From Gymnopilus junonius (lineage: Eukaryota; Basidiomycota; Agaricomycetes; Agaricales; Galerinaceae), in the NCBI GenBank assembly GCA_015501075.1, contig JADNYJ010000294.1, positions 1-40,927 on the forward strand: DNA of 40,927 nucleotides. Direction: 5' to 3'. Made by a program: the position numbers and the translations under genes. The notes under the pieces are model-generated. The model worked only from the letters and a program-made list of their open reading frames with translations, did no database searches and was not told where the DNA came from. Below, in pieces: positions 10,914-20,342 of the stretch (positions within the stretch are counted from its first letter, which is position 1; each line of letters begins with the position of its first letter).

Positions 10914-11640
10914 CCATAAACTTCACTAACGTATGTGATTAATAGACGAAGTCTCTCCCATTTACTAATGACTTCATCTCGGCAGCTGTAGTATATGTTC
11001 TGACCGTGTTCGCTATTTAACTCTGCGACAAACTCCTGTGTCTTCATTTCTTACCAACCTTCAGTCTTACTTGTTCAAAACTGGACATGAGGAGTAAAGT
11101 ATACTATATTCAGGTGGAATCCAATGAAAATCTACGTAGTCACTTTACGACACTGTGAAATGGCGGGCCGTTTGCCAGAAGCACCAGGCACCATTGGAGT
11201 ATTGATAGGACGATGACACAGTTTACGTCTACAAGACGGGATCATCAACTTACAAACAATCTATGACTCTATAATAGAGGTTATCTGCAAGGTTTGACCA
11301 GAGGATTCTGCGTCTTCTGATTGGCTTGGGGCGGTGGGGCTTCGACTTATATGGGAATTCCTTAGGAATAATCCGACTTGCAGATAACCTCTAATAAGCA
11401 TTCCTCTATTCTGGTCTTGTCGGGTTGAAGTCCATACTAGAGGCGGTGCGGAGAAATCGGTGCCGCATTTGAACACTGGAGGGCGCCCATCATTCTAAAA
11501 ATAATTTCTATCTCATGCCACCTCGACTTCGAATTCGATACTTAAAGCCCAGTCCAGACGTAACGATAGCGCCATGATGCCCTCACCCGTCATCGTCGCC
11601 CTTTGACTGAATGTTCAAAGCGTTCAAACGTTCATCCAGC
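10914..11640. other. Intergenic between the two 7TM copies, holding a MITE-like element
   Basis: No gene is supported. The central part is the inverted-repeat element described separately at 11275-11393. The last ~140 bases should contain the promoter of copy B. Confidence 0.5.
11275..11393. mobile_element. Short MITE-like inverted-repeat element
   Basis: TAGAGGTTATCTGCAAG at 11275-11291 is the exact reverse complement of the 17 bases at 11377-11393, enclosing 85 bases. Both outer ends are TA, and the tetranucleotide ATAA flanks both sides (11271-11274 and 11394-11397). That fits either a TA target duplication of Tc1/mariner type or a 4-bp duplication. There is no coding capacity. It is called from structure only; copies elsewhere in the genome would confirm it. 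Confidence 0.55.
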
Positions 11641-12928
11641 ATGATCATACCAGCGCAACTGCCGAATCCCTATACCCCGATGGCCTTCTTTCCCCCTGAG
11701 CTCGCGTTCCAGATCACTGTCACAAAGTATTTTCTCGTCGGGGCATTATCGGTATGACATGCTATCCATTGCTAGCAACCAGAGGACTAACCAACTTCAT
11801 CTGTAACAAGGTCACAATATGGGATATACTATCAAACTTACATGAAGACTGGAAGATGCTGAAAACGGGAGGGATGGGCGTTTCGATAGTTTTTTATTTC
11901 ATATCTAGGTGAGGAATTACTCCGATACTTTGCGAGCGGCCTGGCTTACAGTCTCCTAGGATGTCAACCCTGGCCTACCTTTTGGGTCTGACCATCATCG
12001 AAAGTCAGTCAGCTTCGTATCTTTCCAGCGGCGCCTTTGTTACTGACGCGTATGGCCTTCAAAGCTGCTCCCATCGGAAACTGCAGCAGTGTACAAACAA
12101 TTCAAATCATGCTCTCAATATCCATTTCAACAACTTCGTTTCTCTTTTTCTTCGAATTCGGGCGATGTACATCGACAACAATCTAGTCAGCGCGTTCTTT
12201 TTCTTCACGTGGCTGGCGGTGGTCGGAGGGTTGGTGACGCCGGCGCAAGGCATTTCGGGTTCCAACATTGGGACGACAAGCTATTGCATCAATACGCGTC
12301 TTAAGCCCTATGTCGCTGCGTCTTCCATTATCGTAACTGTCAATGACACCCTCGTCTTCTGTGCAACAACATGGCGGTTGATGGATAATTCTTATATTAA
12401 TCCAACTATGAAGAATGGTCCAGGTATAGCCATTTTTGGTCGGCACCTTCCGCATTTTCCAGATCCCTTTTGAAGGACGGACAGGCATATTACTTGTAAG
12501 TCGAAAATATTTCTTTCGTTCACCATCCAGTTTGTCTGATGCGATATTTGTTCAGAACTACATTAGGACTCAACATTGTCACTGTCTCCTTATTTTTCAA
12601 TGACTCTATTCCTATCGTTTATCGCTCATTCATTGCCATTCCTAACGTGACCATCATTAACATTATGACTTGCTACATCTATCGAAAAATCAGGCTGGGG
12701 CTCTACACAGAATATCCGGCCAACACGCTCAATATTGTATCCGACGCCGTTCCGCCTGAAGTGGCATGGTCAGTTGGTACTGATCGACGCTTTGAACCTG
12801 CTTCCACCACGGACCTCAGTGGGCCAAGTTTGGCATCGTTGGAGTATATATGTACCACTGGCCAAGTAGCAGAGCGCTTTAGACCGGTAATTGGCCATCC
12901 TGCGAGGTTGCCAAGCAGAGAAACATGA
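11641..12928 (+). pseudogene. Seven-helix membrane protein of agaric type, copy B (two one-base losses)
   Basis: This is a tandem paralog of the gene at 9630-10913 with the same five-exon structure (11641-11751, 11811-11908, 11960-12003, 12065-12495, 12556-12928). Exons 2 and 3 have identical lengths to copy A (98 and 44 nt). Exon 4 is 431 nt against 433 in copy A, and the frame needs exactly two extra bases. One is near 12145-12152, before the sequence reading RIRAMYIDNN. The other is in the T run at about 12455-12458, before a segment matching KGLLQGGQAYYL of copy A. Shared motifs are LPNPYTPMAFFPP, WDIL, LAYLLG, SGSNIGTT, YC, NDTL, IYRKIR and EYPANTLNIVSD. Both losses are at T-rich homopolymers, so sequencing error is a real alternative to recent pseudogenisation. 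Confidence 0.78.
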
Positions 12929-13160
12929 ATTCCGAGCTTCCCTGCTCGTTACCACTCCATACAGCGAGCCATTACAAAGTTCCACCGGTGTTGGTCACGA
13001 AGGTGCCTCTGCAGGATTTTCAAGTTCTATCATCATCCCGAGCGACACCCTCAAGCAAAGGATCGATTGTTTTACATGAGCCAGAAGAGTCTACTATATT
13101 TATCCGCGTGTTTCATAGCATAAGATGGAAAGCAGTACTGTAGGATAGGTTGGATTATGG

Positions 13161-13231
13161 GAAAGATGCAATTACAGGGAATCGAACCCCGAGCTGCCGC
13201 GCCACTTAAGACTGAGAGGCCCAAGGCGGTA
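13161..13231 (-). pseudogene. tRNA-like relic (3' half with B box)
   Basis: Read on the minus strand, the sequence contains GGTTCGATTCC (plus 13078 is unrelated; the motif itself lies at 13178-13188), a perfect RNA polymerase III B box and T arm, with CTTAAG upstream as in fungal Leu-type anticodon loops and a possible long variable arm between them. The 3' acceptor strand would read TAATTGC plus A, but no matching 5' strand and no convincing A box are found upstream. It is therefore a truncated tRNA gene or tRNA-derived repeat, not a usable tRNA. Confidence 0.35.
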
Positions 13232-13514
13232 GACATTTATTAATATGTCCATAATGTAGAATAATGCACCATAAATTTCATCAATGGATATCTAATGGAG
13301 ATCCTACCACCATGTCAGCCATCCTTGCGCTTGGCTAATAACTTGCACCGACGAGGGCGACCAACAATTCTACTCTACACAGGAAAGATTACGTCCCATC
13401 CCATCCAGCCGTGTGAAGCCTTGAGTTGAAGTTAATCTACTTAATCTTATCATTGATATATTGTTGCAAAAAAGAGACATTTTATCAACATTTTATGCAC
13501 ATGCTTCGACGAAC

Positions 13515-13676
13515 TTTTACACATGTTTTCTGGCCTATCCAATAATTACAAAAAGGAATGAAACTCGTGTAAGAAATGCAATTTGTGCAAAAGATATTTA
13601 CTTGTGAATTTAATGCGTCTTATACTGGCATGAAGCTCGAGAAACTTGTGCAAATATATTTCGAACATGTGTAAAA
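13515..13676. repeat. 13-bp inverted repeat in AT-rich spacer
   Basis: TTTTACACATGTT at 13515-13527 is mirrored exactly by AACATGTGTAAAA at 13664-13676, 136 bases apart. Between and around them are several related words (TTGTGCAAA, ACATGTGTA). The gap 12929-14121 otherwise holds only the tRNA-like relic and no gene. It may be an old repeat or mobile element remnant. Confidence 0.35.
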
Positions 13677-14121
13677 ATTAGAAACATGTGTATCTTGAGT
13701 GAAAGTCGTTGAAATCCGGCGAAAATGGCTCGAAGTTGTGTGTAGAAGCCAAAACTTGATTTATTGCACAGTATATGTGCCACACGTTGATTTAGTTATG
13801 TAATCAATAATCAGCCGGGCTAACCAGGGAGTATGGTCTACCGACGACGGCAAGGACGTCGCGAAGGCGCGTGGATAGCGAGCAAGGTGAGCTGTTTTCG
13901 GCGTCGGATCCGTTGTCAATGTTACTTCGACTCACTCGGAGCCATAGACTCAACTACAGCCACCAACCTCTGTATTGGCTATCGACTTCTTTCCTTCAAG
14001 TTTCCTTGCTGTAAAGCGTTTGGTATGCTTTTTATTTCCTTTTCCTTGTTCACAGTGCTAAATTTTTAAAAGGAACTCGAAATAGGTCAGAGCTTTTCCT
14101 TTCTCTAATAGGCAATCTAGG

Positions 14122-15671
14122 ATGTATAAATCCGAGTTGAGTGGCAGAGTCTCGGTCTCAGACGAGGATGCTATCGTGAGTACGCCTGCCGTTCATGCCA
14201 TACCCAGTGAGGAATTAGAAACTGCGCTTGCACACTTCAATCTCGACGAGCCCGCAGATGGCCCTCAACCACCAGCCACGTCACCGTCTGCGATTCTATC
14301 ACAGGAGAATATCCCAATGATGAATCTCCCACCCGAACTCTTGGCTCACATTTTCGACCTTGCTTGCCATGACCCCACTTCCAAGTTTTACATTGAGAAG
14401 AACCGGAAACAGACGATAACGCCTTTCATTCTTGGTGGCGTCTGCTCTCAATGGAGGGCCGTCGTCTGGTCAACAGCCGCAACCTGGAGCCGCATCTCAC
14501 TCTTCCTCGTAACATCGAAATACGAAACTCAGCTAGAGCTTCTAAAGGGCTGGTTAGCTCGCACTGGGAAGAAACCTCTCACAATCGACTTCTTATTCCA
14601 AGAAGAAAATGACTGGTGCGAGCGTATTCCCACTGAAATTATTGAACTGCTCCGGGCGTCTGCTCCGCGCTGGCGCGAAATCAATTGGGTCCTTCCCGAG
14701 GCTTGGTACCCACTTCTAGCCGGAATTAAGTTTAATCTCCCTCTCCTTACCACGCTCTCGACGCAATCACTTTGGCACGATTGCAGTCTCTCACCTTCAA
14801 AGCGCAAGCGGCTCGATTTGTTCGCAGATACTCCAGCTCTAAGGGACCTCCACCTGAATGGATACTACCTCTCGGATGTAGATATCCATGGAAACAGCTC
14901 GTGCGATTGAAATTACAACACGTATATATCGACGAATGCTTTTTCGCTCTCTCGGAGACTCAGCTTCTGGAGTCTTGCAAAATTTACACTATTCTGGACA
15001 ACGACGTCAACAGGACCGTAGAGGCCAAGTCTATTGGCCTACCATTCCTCACTTACCTCCATTTCTATCACTCGAATTGGGAAGATGCAAAAATATTACT
15101 GTCCAGCATGACTGCTCCTTCTCTCCGTACATTGGAATTCACAGATCCGTTAGGAGACGAGGTTCCACTGCTGCCGTCTCTGCTCTCCAACATAGGTTGC
15201 AACCTCACGCGACTCAAAGTTGTCGACTATTCGTTCACCAGACACCCAGACTTGGTTGAATTTATTCGCGGCATCTTTTCTCTTACTGAAATTAAAATCA
15301 GACTGAGGCAGCCCAGCTCTGTCATGTCTGACTTCTTCATCCAATTACTTTGGACGCGTGCTCCCACTTCCGATGTAGAGAACGAGGAGGAAACGTACTT
15401 TCTTCCGCACTTGAAGCATTTTACCTTCTCTGGATGCGTGGGCCTGCGAAACGGGTTTGAAAACGAGTTGCTTCATTTATTACAATGCAGGAGACCTTCA
15501 ACGGATAAAGTTGAGTCGAAAGTTGTTCCCTTGCTTTCTTTCACTCTGGATGTGTTTGAGGGCGGGGGACCCCCTGTGGTGCCTGGAGATGAACTGAAAG
15601 GACAATTGCAAGTACTCGTTACAGATGGCTTGGAATTAAGCATAGCCTTTGAAGGGACATCTTGGCTGTAA
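14122..15671 (+). pseudogene. F-box protein with LRR-like C-terminal half, one frame break
   Basis: ATG 14122 opens an acidic N-terminus, then the F-box NLPPELLAHIFDLACHD at about residues 68-84, followed by GGVCSQWRAVVWSTAATWSRI, the standard continuation in agaric F-box proteins. The second half contains leucine-rich strands such as PFLTYLHFYHSNW, PSLRTLEFTD, NLTRLKVVDYSF and LPHLKHFTFSG and ends at 15669-15671. The reading frame shifts near 14875-14885, between GYYLSDVD and PWKQLVRLKLQ. The total of 1550 nt is one base short of a multiple of three. No intron with usable sites explains the shift. The protein would be an SCF substrate adaptor of unknown target. One missing base, either a real mutation or a read error, is enough to explain it. 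Confidence 0.72.
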
Positions 15672-16086
15672 AACATTGTTGGAGATATCTATCACTCGGA
15701 ACGATTTGCCCGCAAGTGGGGAAGTCGATATATAATACGCTGCCAAATAGCCAAGTAAATCATACGACAGCAGTCATACGTATATTTGATTTCTTCATCA
15801 GCGATTCGAAGTTTAGTCCCCTTTGCAAATGTTCTTCGTCGATGACGATTATTGTCCACATGCGGATCGGAGATGGAGTTGACCAACATACACGATACAA
15901 TGATCAGTTACAATTAAGCATCAGATAGGCGATATACATTATACATCCATATACATACATACATGCTACAGGATATGAAAGAACGTCTTTAAAAAGGTAG
16001 AATATGGGTATCTGCATCTATCCAGTAGCTGCGAGCGCAGAAATCCAATCATTCCATTGGAAATCTGCGAGATGTGGACGCCTCCT
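15672..16086. other. Intergenic between convergent genes
   Basis: No gene is seen. A short ATAC/ATACAT tandem stretch lies at about 15935-15965. It should hold the 3' ends of the convergent transcripts on both sides. Confidence 0.4.
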
Positions 16087-16960
16087 TCATTTCTTACCAA
16101 ATGCGAACCTCTTTTTCTTTTTCTCTGTACTGTCGCTACTATCCGCACTTGTAGAGGAAGTATGGCGTTCCATTGACGGAGGTACTCCTGAAACATTGTG
16201 TGAGGCGGCACCGTTTTTACGGAAGGAAGCCGCGCCGATGGCCTTTACAATCCCTCTGGAGGATTTGTCAGTATGACTTAGAGGAAAAAAACGGAGCTGC
16301 ATGCCTCTGAGTTGCATCGACGTAGTGCTCCCTGTCAAAACGTTTTGAGGTCTTGATGGATACGCCAGAGGCCGAGATATCGAGTCCTTTTGTTTTAAGT
16401 CTATCGAGGTGGAAATTGCATCAGAACAAGAAGTAGCGAAGATATAAGTGGCACGCACGAAGCTTTGGTAGATGCCAACCCATCATTGACCGACCTCACA
16501 ACATAAAGGACAGCGTAGACGATGCCTCCAATCACCGTGATTGTCTGTATTACTTCATGAGTCGTCTGCTGGCGATATCATCTATAGACTCCAGTACATA
16601 CCGCGAACAGGGAAACGAAATCAAGCCTAACGATCTCAGGTCGGTCAGTGTCTTTCAGACCAGGAAAGAGCCAGACAGGTACTGTCAGAAAACGCACCAA
16701 GTAGCCATAGTACGTCAATGGGGGTGTATTATGGAATAGGGATAATTTTATGGTTGAAACGAATGTCCGGAGGTATAAATCAGTTAAGGTCTTGTCTGGG
16801 CCGAGAAGACGATTGAGCTGAATGGTATGAGGATGGTGGTGTGAGTGAAAAAAGAGAGTAAGAGAGGATACTCAAACTACCGCACTTAGCGTCGTGGGAA
16901 CGTTCAATGGGGCTATGTATGTCGCGGGGTAGTAAGTGCGTGCGTGCGCTTGGCGTGCGC
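16087..16960 (-). CDS. Unrecognised membrane protein, gene model uncertain
   Basis: Minus-strand exons fit together over about 290 residues. An N-terminal piece containing TYIAPLNVPTTLSA joins across a 70-nt intron to LNRLLGPDKTLTDLYLRTF, PLTYYGYLVRFLTVPVWLF and LDFVSLFA. A further intron leads to TITVIGGIVYAVLYVV, a clear membrane helix. The last segment contains RATYIFATSCSDA, is serine-rich, and ends with EKKKKRFAFGKK and a stop at 16087-16089. The join before this last segment would need a 32-nt intron or a frame shift, so the C-terminal half is less sure; without the join the protein stops about 30 codons after the helix. No ATG was found with confidence, so the start is open. I do not recognise the family. 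The coherent frame and the helix argue for a real gene. Confidence 0.45.
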
Positions 16961-18549
16961 GTGACTGCCGGGGCACGCTAATTTACGGTTTACGCTCTTG
17001 CTCAGAGCTTCAAGCATGTAATCAGTCAACTGAGATGAAAATGCAACGACGTGACCTCTCTGAAAAGTTCCAGCCCATGAATTCCTGTGGATGACGATTC
17101 AGGAACGATTGATTTTAAATTCATTAACGGAAGTTGACTATGACTGATCAGCGTCTTCAGCCTCAAGTTCGATCAGCTCAACAGCGCATGAGCAAACAGA
17201 TATCAAAGGTACCACCACAGTCGTGCGCGGGAACAAATACAAGCCAACTCCAGACAGTGAACACGATTTTGACCTATATATGCAAAGTACCGAGATGAAA
17301 TGTGAGCACCCACATGATCTTTACTCTCTCTAAAATCAAAGATTTAGACGACCTTACCTTGGTAGCCGCGAGCGTCGATTACAATCATTTTTTAGGTCAG
17401 GAAAACGGTGATGTCAACTGATCGTAATCTGTGACTTACAAACGGTGGCATGCAACATCAATCGGAAACGAGTAAAGAAAAAATTCCTACACATCTTGCA
17501 AGCAATTACCTCTCCGTAGATACACTGAAAATACATTTCTTTAACTCCTGAACCTTGTCGTAGATGGTATGTAATGTTTTCAGCCTCGAAAGGTTGAAAT
17601 ATATTATTTTCGATATTAGCCTTACACTCCAAAAATGTTAGGATTTCCCGCAAGGTAACTTGAAAGGGCAACTTGATAAGGTCATATTATGCTACTGCAG
17701 CCTAAAGCAGGACAATGGTATGGTGACTTCTTCTGAGTGGCTGTTTGGCTGGTTCTGGGACTGCCTTCAGACTCGGCGGATAGTCGAAATGTCCAACTTC
17801 GCATTTTTCTCAATGATCCTCATGGTCACTAACTACTTCTCTGTCAAGCATTTTGCATTTGGAGGGTCTTCTGAAAAACAAATGCATTATCGAAATGTCT
17901 GAGTTAGGGCCTAAGTTTGTTGCAGGACGGTACCCCCACCAAGATTGGAGTATTGATGAGAAGGTTGAAGAATTCAATTTTCTTTTGCTGTATACTGGCC
18001 TCTTTGCATATTTGATGATGGCAGTATCAAGCTTCAGAATTCTCAATGAGTTAATGCTTCTGGATGCTTGTAAATTCGAATTATTATTTCTGATTACAGG
18101 GACTTCAAAGAGTTGTAATGGTTTCACAGCTCGTTTCTTTGATTATTCCGGCCAGTATAGCAAGCCCCTCACCTTAGTCAATCAACTACATTTATTTTGA
18201 GTAATTGCATGGAATGTTACAGTTTGTTTTTTGATGAAGATGGAGAAAGAATTCACCGAATTTAACTTCCTCGAGGTTTCTCTGTTGATAAGTAATTCAG
18301 AAGGGAAAGATTTTCAGGCCTTAAAGATGCTGAGATATTTTACAAGTCCATGTACTATAAAAACCATACAATATTACATACTACTTACCCTCGTACGTTT
18401 GACATCAAAGATTTTCAATGTAAACGGCAAGTAGGTCCAAAAATAGCCAACTCATGTAGTTCGCGCCATTTTTCACGAGACGCGTCGTGTCACGAAGTGT
18501 CACACCTCTTTGTTTCTTCTCTCATCAATCCCGACCATCTGCCACCGAA
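16961..18549. other. AT-rich region without an assignable gene
   Basis: The first 400 bases look like a promoter for the minus-strand gene. From about 17400 to 18430 the base composition becomes AT-rich and both strands carry frames of 80-115 codons, for example 17853-18200 plus and 17810-18127 minus, with no motif I recognise and no convincing splice structure. It could be a decayed mobile element, foreign insertion or long spacer. It ends just before the NSE3 start. Confidence 0.4.
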
Positions 18550-19957
18550 ATGGGCCGTTCAACCGCAAGAGCAGGTCCCTCTCAGTCACAAAGACCTAGT
18601 CAAAGTCAGAAAACGCGCACTGGGCGGCGGCAACCTCATGTAGAAGAAGTTCCAGAAGAAGAGGACGAAGAGGAAGAGGAAGAGGCTGGAGAGGGAGAGG
18701 AAATGGATGTTGATGGCGAGGCTGACTCTGTGCGTCGTTTGGATATGGAACTGGGCATAAAATTAAGGAGTCGTTTGAAAGGAAATATCGCGTAAAGTTA
18801 ATGCCCTTGTCCGTCTTGCTTTATTCACAGAGCACAGGCGAGCGGTTTTACGCCGCGACGAGATCAATAAGAAAGGTGCGTTGTGTAATTCTCTTCATAA
18901 CTACAAAAATGATTAACATTATGCTAGTCCTTGGGTCGAACTCGCGTGTTTTCAATCAGGTGTTTGCCGAGGCTCAGCAGAAGTTGAAGAGCACGTTTGG
19001 AATGGAGCTCGCTGAACTACCCACACGTGCCGGTTTAGATCAAGACGGTGCTGAAGAAGGTCCTAACGAAGCACAGCTCGCGACCGGTGTTAAGAAGAAG
19101 GGTGCGCCTCCTTTTCTCCTGAAAACGGAGGGAGTTGACTGTTAATTAGCCAATGCGCTTGGTTCGAAGACGTACATTCTTCGTTCGACCATTGATCCTG
19201 TTCTCGTTGAGCACGCCGCTCAAACTGAAGAAGATATATTAGAGGAAGAGGCTGGCGACCAAGCTACCCTGTTCCCAGCTCTCAACCTCTCCGATGAGGA
19301 GGATGACTCTGACGAGGATGCCGAACGCATTCCGAAGTATTATGGCAGCGTCATTGCATGGTCCAAATCCGATCAGCTAGGATCTATGGGGATTCTTTAT
19401 GTGATTCTTGCCCTCGTCCTCGTCAACGGCCGGGTTATTGCTGATGGTATGCAACGGATCAAATTTTCAATATTTGATTGTTCTCTTAATAGTTTATAGG
19501 TGACCTACGTCGCTTTTTGAAAACACTTCACCTCCCAAGCAATCCGGCCGTCCATCCTGTTCGACATTCCTCTTCTTCTACACTGCGAGCTCTCAGCCTT
19601 GACACCTTTCTTTCGAATCTTCTCAAGCAAGGCTATTTGGATCGCCAACAGGTGGGCGGTGATACCGGCAAGAAAGGCAAGAAGTCCGGAGGAGGTGCAA
19701 AGCGTTTACGAACTCAAGCAGAAGACCAAGAAGCTGGAAAGATATTTGAGTGGCGCTGGGGATCCCGAGCGTTCTCTGAAGTCGGAGAACAAAACATCGC
19801 AAACTTCGTCGCTGAATTTATGGTTGTAACTGATGGCGAAGGTGAGGAGGACGGAGCAGCGGCTACTAGATCGAGGGCTAGGCAACAAGAATTGATGAAG
19901 AAGATGTATACTGGCATCGAGAAGGCTGCAGGAGGTGGCTTGACGGACCTTAAATAA
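18550..19957 (+). CDS. NSE3: MAGE-domain protein NSE3, SMC5/6 complex subunit
   Basis: NSE3 is the MAGE-family subunit that binds NSE1 and NSE4 in the SMC5/6 complex and supports DNA repair and chromosome segregation in the nucleus. Five exons (18550-18729, 18782-18875, 18928-19101, 19150-19446, 19500-19957) sum to 1203 nt, 400 aa, in frame. Residues about 35-60 form a strongly acidic tract (EEEDEEEEEEAGEGEE). The MAGE homology region starts with SRKVNALVRLALFTEHRR and DEINKKVLG (winged helix A). It continues through SKTYILRSTIDP, LGSMGILYVILALVLVNG and DLRRFLKTLHL, and winged helix B ends with FEWRWGSRAFSEVGEQNI. The final FVAEFM is followed by a short basic and acidic tail. The first intron is set by a GTGCGT donor and AAAG acceptor; reading through it would hit a stop. 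Confidence 0.9.
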
Positions 19958-20342
19958 ATCCGTCAATGACTCACTACGTTGGCAAGGTGCAAGCGAGGGT
20001 TAGTTTATTTATTACCTTACATGATAATGGTTTGAGGACGATATCTATTTCTTATACTTTCTCACCATTTCATATTTTTAACGTTTATGGCAGTTTCCCG
20101 AGCTTGCGACTTGGTGAGTAACTTGCGTTGGGAGGTGTCGGGAGTCACGACTCTATAAATGACCATCTTTCCCAAAACAGGGTTGATATATGTTTGGCTG
20201 TGTCTCTGATAACTAACAGTGCTACCCCTGAGTGACCACGCGGTGCTAAGCAACGGTCTCACCTCAATCTGGACGCGTCATAACTCTTTCCACAAGCCTC
20301 ACGTTATTTCAAAGTAGACGCGCTGAAGCTTGAACTAAAGTA
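19958..20342. other. Intergenic, NSE3 3' flank and PLC promoter
   Basis: No gene or repeat is recognised in this 385-base gap between two genes on the same strand. Confidence 0.4.

Noticed and set aside
13833..14069. 78-codon Arg/Cys-rich frame upstream of the F-box gene at 14122
   Set aside because: No motif, no splice link to the F-box frame, and length within chance expectation.
15935..15965. ATAC/ATACAT tandem repeat
   Set aside because: Only a few units; simple-sequence repeat without further interest.
17810..18127. 105-codon minus-strand frame in the AT-rich block
   Set aside because: It overlaps an equally long plus-strand frame; neither has a motif or splice context, so neither is called as a gene.
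17400..18430. Nuclear copy of mitochondrial DNA
   Set aside because: AT content suggested it, but no mitochondrial protein, tRNA or rRNA motif could be read in any frame.
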